DNA from: an uncultured Aequorivita sp.
GTDB lineage: Bacteria; Bacteroidota; Bacteroidia; Flavobacteriales; Flavobacteriaceae
Direction: 5' to 3'
NCBI GenBank assembly: GCA_937125455.1
Contig: CAKZLK010000019.1
Coordinates: 1 to 62,671 of the forward strand
Length of the DNA stretch: 62,671 bases
The position numbers and the translations under genes are program-made. This document shows positions 9,804 to 18,262 of this stretch, in pieces. The notes below the pieces were generated by a model. It made no database searches. It was not told the origin of the DNA and saw only the letters and a list, made by a program, of their open reading frames with translations. Positions within the stretch are counted from its first letter, which is position 1. Each line of letters opens with the position of its first letter.

Positions 9804-9811
9804 TAAAGATA
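9804..9811 (-). promoter_or_regulatory. -7 promoter box of the hut operon
   Basis: Minus-strand TATCTTTA matches the Bacteroidetes TAnnTTTG box and lies 28 bp before the hutI ATG. No clear TTG -33 element was picked out, so the call is moderate. Confidence 0.5.
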
Positions 9812-9894
9812 GAAAAAAGAAGCGGTAGACTGTTCAAAAACGCTACTGTCTTAATTATAATTTATACCTTAGTCCTTCAAAAAAAACAAATTGT

Positions 9895-11064
9895 ATGAAA
9901 TCTGGAAAATTAGGTATTAACACCATCTGTACCCATATTGGCGAGGTGGAAGACAAGCAATTTAAAGGTGCTATTTCCCCACTATTTATGTCAAGTAGCT
10001 ATGCTTATGAGGATGTTGATGTAAAACGATACCCTCGTTATTTCAACACGCCAAACCAGGAAGCGCTTTGCAAAAAAATTGCAATGCTTGAAAAAAGTGA
10101 GTCTGCGCTTATATTTGGAAGCGGAATGGCTGCCGTAAGCACTACAATGCTTGCGTTTTTGCACAAAGGCGATCACGTATTGCTTCCACAAACTTTGTAT
10201 GGTGGAACCTATAATTTTGTAGTTGAAGAGTTTCATAAATTTGGAATTGAATACTCCTTCGCCGAAGGTTTTTCCAAAGCTGATTTTGCTGAAAAAATCC
10301 AAAAGAACACTAAAGTAATTTTTGTTGAAACTCCTTCCAATCCCTTGATGCGTATTACCGATTTGGAAATGATTTCAAAATTGGCAAAGCAACACGGAAT
10401 TATAACAATGATTGATAATACGTTTGCTTCCCCTGTAAATCAAACGCCAGCCGATTTTGGAATCGATATAATGATTCACAGCGCCACAAAATATATGGGC
10501 GGCCACAGTGATATTTTGGCGGGAGCTGTTGCAGCAAGTGAGGAGCATATTAAAATAATCTGGAATCTCGCCAAAAATTTAGGCGGCAGTTTAAGCGATT
10601 ATACCGTTTGGCTTTTAGAACGCAGTATGAAAACGATGGTACTGCGAGTAAAAGCCCAAAATAAAAATGCTAAAAAACTTTCCCGTTGGTTGGAAAAACA
10701 TCCACTTGTGGAAAAGGTATATTATCCACGTCTTAAAAGCCACCCTGACCACGAACTTGCAAAAAAACAAATGAAAGGCTATACAGGAATGCTTTCTTTT
10801 GAAATAAATGAATCGTTGAATGTGGACGATTTTTTAAAGGGATTGAAAATGATCAAACCTTCCATGAGTTTAGCAGGAGTGGAATCTACCATTCTTTCGC
10901 CCGCAAAAACTTCACATGCTTTGCTTAGTCCTGAAGAGCGAAAGCGACAAAACATTAGCGATGGCTTACTTCGTTTTTCTTTGGGAATTGAGGAAGCTCA
11001 AGATATAATCGCAGATTTAGAAGGAGCTTTCCAAAAGGTTTCAAAAATGGAAAATTTAAAATAG
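9895..11064 (+). CDS. Cys/Met-metabolism PLP-dependent lyase/synthase
   Basis: A 389-residue fold-type I PLP enzyme of the trans-sulfuration family. It shows the PLP-phosphate region GSGMAAVSTTM near 80, VETPSNPLMRITDLE near 142, the aspartate loop MIDNTFASP near 172 and the Schiff-base lysine in HSATKYMGG at Lys 199. The C-terminal substrate arginine region is LLRFSLGIEEAQDII. Sequence alone does not separate cystathionine gamma-synthase, cystathionine gamma/beta-lyase or methionine gamma-lyase. A degenerate -7 box (TACCTTAG, 9865-9872) precedes it. The next gene, bshB1, follows after 5 bp, which fits cysteine supply for bacillithiol. Confidence 0.85.
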   Translation: MKSGKLGINTICTHIGEVEDKQFKGAISPLFMSSSYAYEDVDVKRYPRYFNTPNQEALCKKIAMLEKSESALIFGSGMAAVSTTMLAFLHKGDHVLLPQTLYGGTYNFVVEEFHKFGIEYSFAEGFSKADFAEKIQKNTKVIFVETPSNPLMRITDLEMISKLAKQHGIITMIDNTFASPVNQTPADFGIDIMIHSATKYMGGHSDILAGAVAASEEHIKIIWNLAKNLGGSLSDYTVWLLERSMKTMVLRVKAQNKNAKKLSRWLEKHPLVEKVYYPRLKSHPDHELAKKQMKGYTGMLSFEINESLNVDDFLKGLKMIKPSMSLAGVESTILSPAKTSHALLSPEERKRQNISDGLLRFSLGIEEAQDIIADLEGAFQKVSKMENLK

Positions 11065-11069
11065 ATTTT

Positions 11070-11786
11070 ATGAAAATTGATATACTCGCCATTGGCGCAC
11101 ATCCAGACGATGTAGAATTGGGGTGTTCAGCAACTTTGGCAAAAGAAATAGCAAACGGAAAAAAAGTAGGGATTTTAGACCTTACCCGTGGTGAACTTGG
11201 CACCCGTGGTACTGCTGAAATACGTGACCAGGAAGCTGCCAATGCTGCAAAAATTTTGGGGGTAAAATTTCGTCATAATCTTGAATTTTCGGACGGCTTT
11301 TTAATAAACAATGCTGCATCCCAGCTTGAAATAATTAAAATGATCAGAAAGTATAAACCTGAAGTAGTGCTTTGTAATGCTATTGACGACCGGCATATTG
11401 ATCACGGAAAAGCGAGCAAACTTGCCAGCGATGCTTGTTTTTTAAGCGGCTTGCAAAAAATTGAAACCATACAAGATGGGAATCATCAAAAAGCATGGCG
11501 GCCTAAACATGTTTATCATTATATTCAATGGAAAAATATAGAACCAGATTTTGTGGTTGATGTAACGGGTTTTTTGGAGAAAAAGCTAGAAGTGGTTTTT
11601 GCCTATAAAAGCCAGTTTCATCAAAAAGAAGCTGATGAGCCGGAAACTCCAATTTCTTCAACTAATTTTCGCGATAGTATAACTTATCGCGCACAAGATT
11701 TGGGAAGGCTTATAGGTACTGATTATGGCGAAGGGTTTACTGCGGAACGCTATCCTGCGGTGAACTCTATTTTTGATTTAATTTAA
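11070..11786 (+). CDS. bshB1: Bacillithiol biosynthesis deacetylase BshB1
   Basis: PIG-L/LmbE-family zinc deacetylase (238 aa). It carries the metal motif GAHPDDVELG (residues 8-17), the family hallmark DLTRGELGTRG near 39, RDQEAANAAKILGV near 54 and DDRHIDHGKAS near 106 with the third metal His. BshB1 deacetylates N-acetylglucosaminyl-malate to glucosaminyl-malate, the step before cysteine addition by BshC. Length and motifs match the Bacteroidetes BshB1 group. Its presence implies bacillithiol as the low-molecular-weight thiol, relevant to the persulfide-handling genes elsewhere in the window. Confidence 0.92.
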   Translation: MKIDILAIGAHPDDVELGCSATLAKEIANGKKVGILDLTRGELGTRGTAEIRDQEAANAAKILGVKFRHNLEFSDGFLINNAASQLEIIKMIRKYKPEVVLCNAIDDRHIDHGKASKLASDACFLSGLQKIETIQDGNHQKAWRPKHVYHYIQWKNIEPDFVVDVTGFLEKKLEVVFAYKSQFHQKEADEPETPISSTNFRDSITYRAQDLGRLIGTDYGEGFTAERYPAVNSIFDLI

Positions 11787-11804
11787 TTTTCTTCAAAAAG
11801 AGTA

Positions 11805-11835
11805 TTGCGCAACCGTTAGAATTGATTTATATTTG
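11805..11835 (+). promoter_or_regulatory. Promoter of tRNA-His
   Basis: TTG at 11805-11807 and TATATTTG at 11828-11835 are separated by 20 bp, a full match to the Bacteroidetes primary-sigma consensus. The box ends 39 bp before the tRNA. Confidence 0.8.
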
Positions 11836-11874
11836 CATCCGCTTAGCGAAGTTGTGTTTTAAAGCACAATAAAT

Positions 11875-11949
11875 GGTGGTTGTAGCTCAGTTGGTTAGAG
11901 CGCTTGATTGTGGTTCAAGAGGTCGCCGGTTCGAACCCGGTCTTCCACC
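11875..11949 (+). tRNA. tRNA-His (GTG anticodon)
   Basis: Cloverleaf: acceptor GTGGTTG / CTTCCAC, D arm AGCTC...GAGC, anticodon stem CTTGA/TCAAG with loop TTGTGGT (anticodon GTG), T arm GCCGG-TTCGAAC-CCGGT. The His-specific extra G(-1) is encoded at 11875 opposite C73 at 11949, and CCA is not encoded. The acceptor stem has two adjacent U-U mismatches (5-68, 6-67), which may be normal for this group. A terminator follows directly. Confidence 0.95.
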
Positions 11950-11957
11950 CAAAAACA

Positions 11958-11987
11958 AAGCTTCTCAGAAATGGGAAGCTTTTTTTG
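11958..11987 (+). terminator. Terminator of tRNA-His
   Basis: Stem AAGCTTC / GAAGCTT (11958-11964, 11975-11981) followed by a run of T. Confidence 0.85.
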
Positions 11988-12048
11988 TTTCAATTATTTT
12001 GTTTGACATACCGCGAGAGAAGTTTTTTCTGAACGAAGTTGAAGGAAA

Positions 12049-12063
12049 GCCGGTCTTCCACCC
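12049..12063 (+). repeat. Duplicate of the tRNA-His 3' end
   Basis: GCCGGTCTTCCACCC repeats, with one difference at its first base, the tRNA 3' end at 11937-11951 (last T-stem bases, acceptor 3' strand and discriminator). No 5' tRNA half accompanies it. It is followed at once by its own terminator. This is what a decayed attachment site or a partial tRNA duplication would leave behind. Confidence 0.7.
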
Positions 12064-12070
12064 GAAAAAA

Positions 12071-12098
12071 AATCCTCCCTTTTGGGGAGGATTTTTTC
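12071..12098 (+). terminator. Strong rho-independent terminator
   Basis: Perfect 9-bp stem AATCCTCCC / GGGAGGATT (12071-12079, 12085-12093), loop TTTTG, then a T run; A-rich on the 5' side, so it may also stop the minus-strand M28 peptidase transcript. Confidence 0.88.
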
Positions 12099-12138
12099 GT
12101 TTTAAGCTTTCACTTTTTTTAAATAAATATTTTGAAAT

Positions 12139-13149
12139 TCATAGTTTATCTGCTGTAATTTTTTTCTCGCGGTTAGCAATTTCCCAAGCAGTATAAAAGA
12201 TTAATTGCGCTCTTTTTGCCATTAAATCATATTCAATTTTGTCTGGAGTATCAGTCATTTTGTGATAATCTTCGTGAACGCCGTTGAAATAGAAAATGAT
12301 TGGGACATTATTTTTTGCGAAGTTATAATGATCGCTTCGGTAGTAAAAACGGTTTGGGTCACTGGGATCGTCATATTTATAATCCAGATCAAGTTTAGTA
12401 TACTTGTTATTCATCGCAGTTGAAACATCTTGAAGCTCTTGGCTTAGTTTATTGCTGCCTATTAGATAAAGATAGTTTGGATTGTCCTTTTTGTCTGGAT
12501 CAATTCTGCCAATCATATCAATGTTCAAATCGCACACGGTGTTTGCCAATGGGAATAGTGGATTTTCAGTATAATAACGGGATCCGTAAAGACCGATTTC
12601 TTCCCCTGTAACGTGCAAAAAAAGAATAGATCGTTTTGGGGGATGACCGTCTTTTACAGCTTGCTGAAAGGCTTGCGCTATCTCTAAAATAGAAACTGTA
12701 CCACTCCCATCATCATCAGCGCCGTTGAAAACATTTCCTTCCTTATCAGTACCAATATGGTCCAAATGTGCAGAAATTATAACAATTTCATCTGGTTTTT
12801 CGGAGCCCTTTATAAAAGCTACTACGTTTTCAGAGGGCTGCGAATCCCTTCTTCCTTGGAAAAAACTGGCGGGAATGTTTTGAAAATGATCGTTTGTTCC
12901 AGGAGGGGAGGCAATACCTTCGCTTTTATAGAAATCTCGTATGTATTCTGCCGCCGAATGCTGTCCTTTCGTACCTGTCATTCGCCCTTCCATTTCATCA
13001 CCAGCATAAATATAAAGGTGTTTTTTAAGATCTTGGGCTGTTATCGTATTTGCGTAATCAACGTTTGTTTTTTTTGGACCAATAGCCTTTTGGGTGGAAT
13101 TGCAAGAAAAAACAAAAGGTGAAAAAAATAAAAAAAATATAAGCTTCAT
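12139..13149 (-). CDS. M28-family metallopeptidase lipoprotein
   Basis: A 336-residue exported peptidase: lipobox SPFVFSC (Cys 16), then an M28 aminopeptidase catalytic domain. The dizinc ligands and catalytic acids appear in order: SAHLDHIG near 126 (His, Asp), NGADDDGSG near 142 (bridging Asp), TGEEIGLYGS near 181 (Glu-Glu), NIDMIGR near 212 (Asp) and a late His in the YYRSDHYNF / GVHEDYHK region near 280-305. Probable role: N-terminal trimming of peptides in the periplasm or at the cell surface. It is transcribed with the small lipoprotein gene 18 bp upstream. Confidence 0.9.
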   Translation of the reverse strand: MKLIFFLFFSPFVFSCNSTQKAIGPKKTNVDYANTITAQDLKKHLYIYAGDEMEGRMTGTKGQHSAAEYIRDFYKSEGIASPPGTNDHFQNIPASFFQGRRDSQPSENVVAFIKGSEKPDEIVIISAHLDHIGTDKEGNVFNGADDDGSGTVSILEIAQAFQQAVKDGHPPKRSILFLHVTGEEIGLYGSRYYTENPLFPLANTVCDLNIDMIGRIDPDKKDNPNYLYLIGSNKLSQELQDVSTAMNNKYTKLDLDYKYDDPSDPNRFYYRSDHYNFAKNNVPIIFYFNGVHEDYHKMTDTPDKIEYDLMAKRAQLIFYTAWEIANREKKITADKL

Positions 13150-13167
13150 AAAGATAAATGGCTAATG

Positions 13168-13500
13168 TTATTCAAAAGAAATGAGTTCGTAATCTTCAGG
13201 CGCTAAACCTCCTTCACCTGTTTTTTTATAGTTCATTGTATGGGTCTCTACAATTTCATTGCCTTCTCTATCCTGTGATTTAATGGTTATTTTCACTAAA
13301 TAGCTTACCCCAATTGAAGCTTCTCCGGTCTCGGTTTCTGTTATTTCAATATTTTCATTGCTGAATGCAGTCCCTTCGGGAAGTTGCAATTTTTCAATGG
13401 CATCTTTTTTGGCAAGTTCACGAACTACTTCTTCCTGTTTTCCTTCTGTGGAGCAAGAAACAATAAGTAATGATATTAAAATAAACGCTATTTTTTTCAT
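13168..13500 (-). CDS. Hypothetical lipoprotein, 110 aa
   Basis: Lipobox LLIVSC with Cys 16 follows a short hydrophobic segment. The mature protein is acidic (EEVVRELAKKDAIEKLQ) and then beta-rich (GVSYLVKITIKS). No family recognised. It lies upstream of, and likely in one unit with, the M28 peptidase gene. Confidence 0.65.
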   Translation of the reverse strand: MKKIAFILISLLIVSCSTEGKQEEVVRELAKKDAIEKLQLPEGTAFSNENIEITETETGEASIGVSYLVKITIKSQDREGNEIVETHTMNYKKTGEGGLAPEDYELISFE

Positions 13501-13610
13501 GATTATTAAGTTGATTTAAAGGGTAAAGATAAAATAAGTTGAATGGCTTAATGTAAAAGTTTTGTGAAAATGCCCGTTTGAAAATTTCACTTTAAAGACG
13601 ATACAATCCT

Positions 13611-13618
13611 TATATTTG
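13611..13618 (+). promoter_or_regulatory. -7 promoter box of first CstB-like gene
   Basis: TATATTTG matches TAnnTTTG exactly and ends 17 bp before the ATG at 13636. No TTG lies 20 bp upstream. An inverted repeat GTGAAA / TTTCAC flanks the stretch at 13564-13590. Confidence 0.6.
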
Positions 13619-13635
13619 CCGAAAACAGAAAAACG

Positions 13636-15018
13636 ATGAAAGTTGAACAGATTTATACAGGATGTTTATCCCAAGGCGCATACTATATTGAAAGTAATGG
13701 AGAAGCTGTAATTATTGATCCGTTACGCGAAACAAAGCCCTATTTGGATCGCTCAAAAAACGATGGTGCAACGATAAAATATATTTTTGAAACCCACTTT
13801 CACGCAGACTTTGTTAGCGGACATATTACACTTTCCCAACAAACGGGTGCGGCTATTGTTTATGGACCTACAGCAAAACCTTCTTTTGAAACAATAATAG
13901 CAAGTGACGGTCAGGTATTCAAAATTGGCAACGTTACAATAACCGCTCTCCACACGCCGGGGCATACTATGGAAAGTACTACCTATTTATTAAAAGATGA
14001 GCATGGAAAAGATTATGCAATTTTCAGTGGTGATACACTTTTTTTAGGAGATGTTGGTCGTCCTGATCTTGCTCAAAAGGCTAATGAAATAACTCAAGAG
14101 GACCTAGCAGGAATTTTATTTGACAGTCTTCGTAACAAAATAATGCCATTGCCTGATGATATAATCGTTTATCCTGCGCACGGTGCGGGTTCTGCTTGTG
14201 GAAAAAATATGATGAAAGAGACCGTTGACACTTTGGGGAATCAAAAGAAAATGAATTATGCCCTTCGTCCCGATATGACACGTGAAGAATTTATAAAAGA
14301 AGTAACCGATGGTTTAGCGCCACCACCACTTTATTTTCCGATGAATGTGAAAATGAACCGAGAAGGATATGCTTCTTTCGATGAAGTTATTAGCGAAGGA
14401 ACGAAACCATTAAATCCTGATGATTTTGAAAGACTAACAAATGAAACCGATGCAATTGTACTGGATGTTCGAAGCCAAATAGAATTTATTGAGAGTCACA
14501 TTCCCCGTTCCATTTTTATTGGTCTTGATGGTGGCTTTGCCCCGTGGGTAGGAGCATTGATAGCAGATGTGGAACAAAAAATAGTATTGGTTGTTTCTCC
14601 AGGAAGGGAAGAAGAAGCCGTTACAAGATTATCGAGAGTTGGTTTTGACAAAACGCTTGGTTATTTAAGTGGAGGAATTGCTGCTTGGAAAGAAGCAGGA
14701 AAAGAAGTGGATAGTTTGGAATCTATTACTGCTGAGACATTCAAAAGTGAATTGGAAAAAAACATTCCAGTTTTTGATGTTCGAAACGAAGGAGAGTTTA
14801 TTGGAGCGCACCTACCGCAGGCTATTCATGCGCCTCTTGTTTTTTTGAACGATTATATAAAGGAAATTCCTTCTAAAGAAAAATTTTATGTTTATTGTGC
14901 AGGTGGATATCGATCTGTGATAGCAGCTTCCATTTTGAAGAGTCGCGGAATTCACAATGTTGTTGATGTAGCTGGTGGATTCGCTGCTATAAAAAATGCC
15001 GAAATTTATATCGAGTAA
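13636..15018 (+). CDS. CstB-like persulfide dioxygenase-rhodanese, copy 1
   Basis: A 460-residue protein with three domains. Residues 1 to about 235 are an ETHE1-type MBL persulfide dioxygenase (metal motif THFHADFVSGH near 53, HTPGHTMES near 110, SGDTLFLGDVGRPDL near 134, YPAHGAGSACGK near 180). Residues about 265-350 are a rhodanese fold whose active-site position has no Cys (VLVVSPGREEEA), hence a pseudo-rhodanese. Residues about 365-455 are a catalytic rhodanese with YCAGGYRSV. This order is that of Staphylococcus CstB, which oxidises low-molecular-weight persulfides and moves sulfane sulfur to sulfite. A close paralogue lies at 47968-49386. Unlike that copy, no TGTAAC-N4-GTTACA site lies at the expected spacing. 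Confidence 0.9.
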   Translation: MKVEQIYTGCLSQGAYYIESNGEAVIIDPLRETKPYLDRSKNDGATIKYIFETHFHADFVSGHITLSQQTGAAIVYGPTAKPSFETIIASDGQVFKIGNVTITALHTPGHTMESTTYLLKDEHGKDYAIFSGDTLFLGDVGRPDLAQKANEITQEDLAGILFDSLRNKIMPLPDDIIVYPAHGAGSACGKNMMKETVDTLGNQKKMNYALRPDMTREEFIKEVTDGLAPPPLYFPMNVKMNREGYASFDEVISEGTKPLNPDDFERLTNETDAIVLDVRSQIEFIESHIPRSIFIGLDGGFAPWVGALIADVEQKIVLVVSPGREEEAVTRLSRVGFDKTLGYLSGGIAAWKEAGKEVDSLESITAETFKSELEKNIPVFDVRNEGEFIGAHLPQAIHAPLVFLNDYIKEIPSKEKFYVYCAGGYRSVIAASILKSRGIHNVVDVAGGFAAIKNAEIYIE

Positions 15019-15070
15019 CTTCAAAAATAGATTAAGTCGCCCTAAAATAGATCGGCAACATTAATTATTA

Positions 15071-15107
15071 AAAAAATCCAGTGGAACTAATTTCACTGGA
15101 TTTTTTT
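15071..15107 (+). terminator. Rho-independent terminator
   Basis: Long stem AAATCCAGTG / CACTGGATTT (15074-15083, 15094-15103) with a 10-nt loop and T run, after the CstB-like gene. Confidence 0.88.
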
Positions 15108-15255
15108 ATGTATCAATAGGTGTTATGGTATTTTTAATTAAATCATAAATGTTTGTTTTTCAACACCTCAGTATTTTTTGTTAAACTTTTCTGAAAAATG
15201 ATTAAACAAAAACATATATTTAATATTTTTACAACGAACTAAAAACTATATAATT

Positions 15256-16260
15256 ATGAAAAAAGTATTACAAATCATTGCAATTGGTTTATTTACAGCT
15301 AATGCATTTGCCCAAACCGCTCGTGTACAAGTGATACACAACTCAGCCGATGCGGCTGCAGCAGAAGTAGATGTTTATATCAACTCAGATTTAGCTTTGG
15401 ATGATTTTGCCTTTAGAACAGCTACTCCATTTCTAGATCTTCCAGCAGGTGTAGAAATTAATATTGGTATTGCTCCAGGCAACAGTACAGGAGTTGGGGA
15501 TGTATTATTGTCTGTTCCCGTAACGCTAACTGAAAATGAAAAATACATTGTGGTAGCCGACGGAATTGTTAGCCCTACTGGTTATAACCCAGCTCCACCA
15601 CTAAGTTTACAGGTTTACCCTATGGCTAGAGAAATGGCCGTAGAACCTACTAAAGTAGATGTTTTAGTACATCACGGTTCTACCGATGCTCCAACAGTTG
15701 ATGTTGTAGAAACAGGTGTAGGCGCAGGTACTGTTGTTGATAACATTACTTATACAGATTTCCAAGGATATTTGTCATTAGATCCTTTAGATTATATTCT
15801 TGATATTAGAGATGAAACAGGTACAGTAACCGTTGCAAGATATCAAGTTCCATTGGCTACTTTAAATTTAGAAGGTGCTGCATTAACAGTATTGGCTTCC
15901 GGATTTTTAGATCCAACACAAAATTCAAATGGCCCTGGATTCGGACTTTGGGTAGCTACTCCATTAGGAGGTCCATTATTAGAGCTTCCGTCTGCTCCTC
16001 TTAGTGTTTCTGAATTTGATGCTTCAGCGTTCGCAATTTATCCAAATCCGGCGAATGAAAGATTGAATATAAGCGCTAATGGAATTGATTTAAGTCAGTA
16101 TAGAGTAGCGATTACTGATATGTTGGGACGTCAAGTTCTAGATTCTGAAATTGATATCAACAATTCTATAAACGTAAATAATTTAAGTGAAGGTATTTAC
16201 AATTTAACTATTTTGGATAACAACAAAATTGTAGTAAATAAAAAGTTTGTAAAAAACTAA
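15256..16260 (+). CDS. DUF4397 secreted protein with T9SS sorting domain
   Basis: A 334-residue protein with a Sec signal peptide (cleavage after about residue 19, NAFAQ). Two DUF4397 beta-sandwich modules follow; both begin with the family phrase 'V(I/L)H(N/H)(S/G)(A/S)(A/T)DA...VDV' (VQVIHNSADA near 24, VLVHHGSTDAPTVDV near 135). A T9SS type A tail ends the protein (FAIYPNPANERLNI near 255, LSEGIYNLTIL near 315). The function of the module is unknown; it is common in secreted Bacteroidetes proteins. Transcribed alone, between two terminators. Confidence 0.88.
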   Translation: MKKVLQIIAIGLFTANAFAQTARVQVIHNSADAAAAEVDVYINSDLALDDFAFRTATPFLDLPAGVEINIGIAPGNSTGVGDVLLSVPVTLTENEKYIVVADGIVSPTGYNPAPPLSLQVYPMAREMAVEPTKVDVLVHHGSTDAPTVDVVETGVGAGTVVDNITYTDFQGYLSLDPLDYILDIRDETGTVTVARYQVPLATLNLEGAALTVLASGFLDPTQNSNGPGFGLWVATPLGGPLLELPSAPLSVSEFDASAFAIYPNPANERLNISANGIDLSQYRVAITDMLGRQVLDSEIDINNSINVNNLSEGIYNLTILDNNKIVVNKKFVKN

Positions 16261-16294
16261 CATAGTGTTAGATTTTGAGTTAATTAAATTGGTA

Positions 16295-16327
16295 AGCCCT
16301 GGAAATAAATATTTCCAGGGCTTTTTC
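16295..16327 (+). terminator. Rho-independent terminator
   Basis: Perfect 11-bp stem AGCCCTGGAAA / TTTCCAGGGCT (16295-16305, 16312-16322), 6-nt loop, then TTTT. It sits between convergent genes. Confidence 0.92.
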
Positions 16328-16354
16328 TTGCCTTTTCTTTTTCATATTGCTGAC

Positions 16355-16837
16355 TTATTCAACATCGGCAAGGTCCTCTAATGTTTTTACGTTAGATAAA
16401 GTATTGTGTATTTCTGAGGCTTGTTTTTGAATTACACTGGAAATATTTGGAGGGAAGTTCTCTTTCTCCAACTTGGTGCTATATTCATCCCAGCTTGCTT
16501 TCTCTCCTCTAATGCATTCTTCTAAAACGGCTTCATCTTCGTTTCCAGATACGGCACTTTTAATGTCAATCCAAGTACGGTGAAGATCACCAGTAAAGCT
16601 TCCACTATCCTTCGGTTGTTCATTTAAATTTCTAATTTCCTGAGTAAGCTCATTTGTAAAACGGCTTCTCTGCGCAGCTTGTTGCTGAAGAAAAGCTTTC
16701 AATCTTGGGTTTTTGGCATCCTCCATGGCTTTGGTAAACCCCTTTTGGGCGTCATAATTTTTCTCCAAAAGTTCTTGTAAATTATTTACCAGTTTTTCAT
16801 GGTTGTGCTCTTTTGCTTTTTCATTTGTAGTTTTCAT
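16355..16837 (-). CDS. PA2169-type four-helix bundle protein (DUF2383)
   Basis: A 160-residue, highly charged all-helical protein without signal or membrane segment. The pattern LVNNLQELLEKNYDAQKGFTKA, then RSRFTNELTQEIRNL, then a TWIDIKSAV helix and an ECIRGEKASWDEY helix matches the ferritin-like DUF2383/PA2169 family, often found with stress-response genes. No function is established; no clear di-iron EXXH set was seen. Transcribed alone. Confidence 0.8.
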   Translation of the reverse strand: MKTTNEKAKEHNHEKLVNNLQELLEKNYDAQKGFTKAMEDAKNPRLKAFLQQQAAQRSRFTNELTQEIRNLNEQPKDSGSFTGDLHRTWIDIKSAVSGNEDEAVLEECIRGEKASWDEYSTKLEKENFPPNISSVIQKQASEIHNTLSNVKTLEDLADVE

Positions 16838-17024
16838 AGTTTTTTCGTTTTAAATTTTCATAAAGGTACTTTTCAGGATAGCTATAAATTCTTAGGAATT
16901 TCACAATTGAGAAGTGTTTAACGAAAATTGTTAAGGTTTTCTTTTTTGAAAATTGCTGAATTAAAATGTTTATGAAAGCGCATAAAATCGGACACATTAC
17001 TTATCTTTCAGTAAAAATGTAATT

Positions 17025-18224
17025 ATGGATATACGTTCAAATGAGCCCTATTGGCTTATAGTTAATTCACTTCCTAAAAGTTATCCCTCTTTGCAAAAAT
17101 CAATTTCTTCCGAAGTGTTGATAATTGGTGCAGGTATTACTGGGGCTTTAATGGCTTATAAATTGATTGAAGCTGGAAAAAAAGTTATAATCGTAGATCG
17201 TCGCGATGTATGTAATGGCAGCACCGCAGCCAGTACATCCATGCTTCAATATGAAATTGACGTGCCTTTGCATAAATTAATTGAACAAGTAGGGCTAACA
17301 TGCGCTGTTTCTAGCTATCAGAATTGTGAAAAAGCAATTAAGGACATTAAGAAAATTGTCGGTAAAATTAAAAGTTCATGTGGTTTTGAATATAAGAAAA
17401 GCGTTTATTTCGCTTCTTCAAAAAAGGATATTTCTTTTTTGAAAAGTGAATTCGATGCAAGACAGGAGCATGGTTTTAAAGTTAAATGGCTTTCCAAAGA
17501 AGATTTAAAAGAACTTGGTTTAAATGCCTACGCAGCGATAGAATCACAGTCCGGTGCGGTAATGGATGTATATAAATTGGCCAACGATTTATTAGAATAC
17601 TGTAGCAAAAAAGGAGCTGAAGTTTACGATAGAACAGCTATTGGGGAAATAAAATCGAAAAAGGAAAAGACTATTGCTAAGACGACAAACGGTTTTACAA
17701 TTGAAGTAGATCACGTTGTGCATTGCACTGGTTATGAGAGTACAGATACCGTTAAAGAAGATATAGTCGCTTTAAAAAGTACGTTTGCATTAGCTTCCGA
17801 GGCTTTTGAAACATTGCCTCAAGCGTTCAAAAATCATATTTATTGGAACACGGATTCCCCTTATTTATATTTCCGAAGCACGGAAGACGGGCGTATCGTT
17901 ATGGGAGGCGGTGACCGTGATTTCAAAAATGCCACGCGCCGCGATGCACTGCTTTCAAAAAAAGAAAAAGACCTTACCAAAAAGTTTCAGAAATGTTTTC
18001 CAGATATACCGTTTATTGCAGATTATTCTTGGGCAGGCACTTTTGGCGAAACCAAGGATGGCTTACCTTATTTTGGAAAACCAGATACTGAAAAAAATGA
18101 ACATTACATCTTGGGTTTTGGCGGAAATGGAATCACCTTCAGTGTTATGGGGATGGATGCAATTATTCATTCCATCAATAAAACGCCACATCCTTATCTG
18201 GAATATTATAAGTTCAACAGATAA
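17025..18224 (+). CDS. FAD-dependent oxidoreductase, DAO family
   Basis: A 399-residue protein with the FAD dinucleotide-binding motif IIGAGITGALMAYKL (residues 33-47), the Asp/Arg end of the second strand (IIVDRRDVCNGSTAAST) and C-terminal GFGGNGITFSVMG typical of glycine/D-amino-acid oxidase-like enzymes. The substrate is unknown; the family includes glycerol-3-phosphate and amino-acid oxidases. A -7 box TATCTTTC (17002-17009) lies 15 bp before the ATG. A DUF421 membrane protein follows after 38 bp. Confidence 0.8.
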   Translation: MDIRSNEPYWLIVNSLPKSYPSLQKSISSEVLIIGAGITGALMAYKLIEAGKKVIIVDRRDVCNGSTAASTSMLQYEIDVPLHKLIEQVGLTCAVSSYQNCEKAIKDIKKIVGKIKSSCGFEYKKSVYFASSKKDISFLKSEFDARQEHGFKVKWLSKEDLKELGLNAYAAIESQSGAVMDVYKLANDLLEYCSKKGAEVYDRTAIGEIKSKKEKTIAKTTNGFTIEVDHVVHCTGYESTDTVKEDIVALKSTFALASEAFETLPQAFKNHIYWNTDSPYLYFRSTEDGRIVMGGGDRDFKNATRRDALLSKKEKDLTKKFQKCFPDIPFIADYSWAGTFGETKDGLPYFGKPDTEKNEHYILGFGGNGITFSVMGMDAIIHSINKTPHPYLEYYKFNR

Positions 18225-18262
18225 TTTATTTAAAAAATTTATAAATACTAAATACTACAATT

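Noticed and set aside
12049-12063. A second tRNA gene
   Set aside because: Only the 3' 14-15 bases are repeated; no D arm or anticodon arm precedes them.
11873-12196. A 107-codon open frame starting at the tRNA
   Set aside because: It runs through tRNA-His and two terminators and has no protein-like composition.
13575-13618. Crp/Fnr-type operator before the first CstB-like gene
   Set aside because: The 14 bases at the expected 22-bp spacing do not resemble GTAAC-N4-GTTAC.
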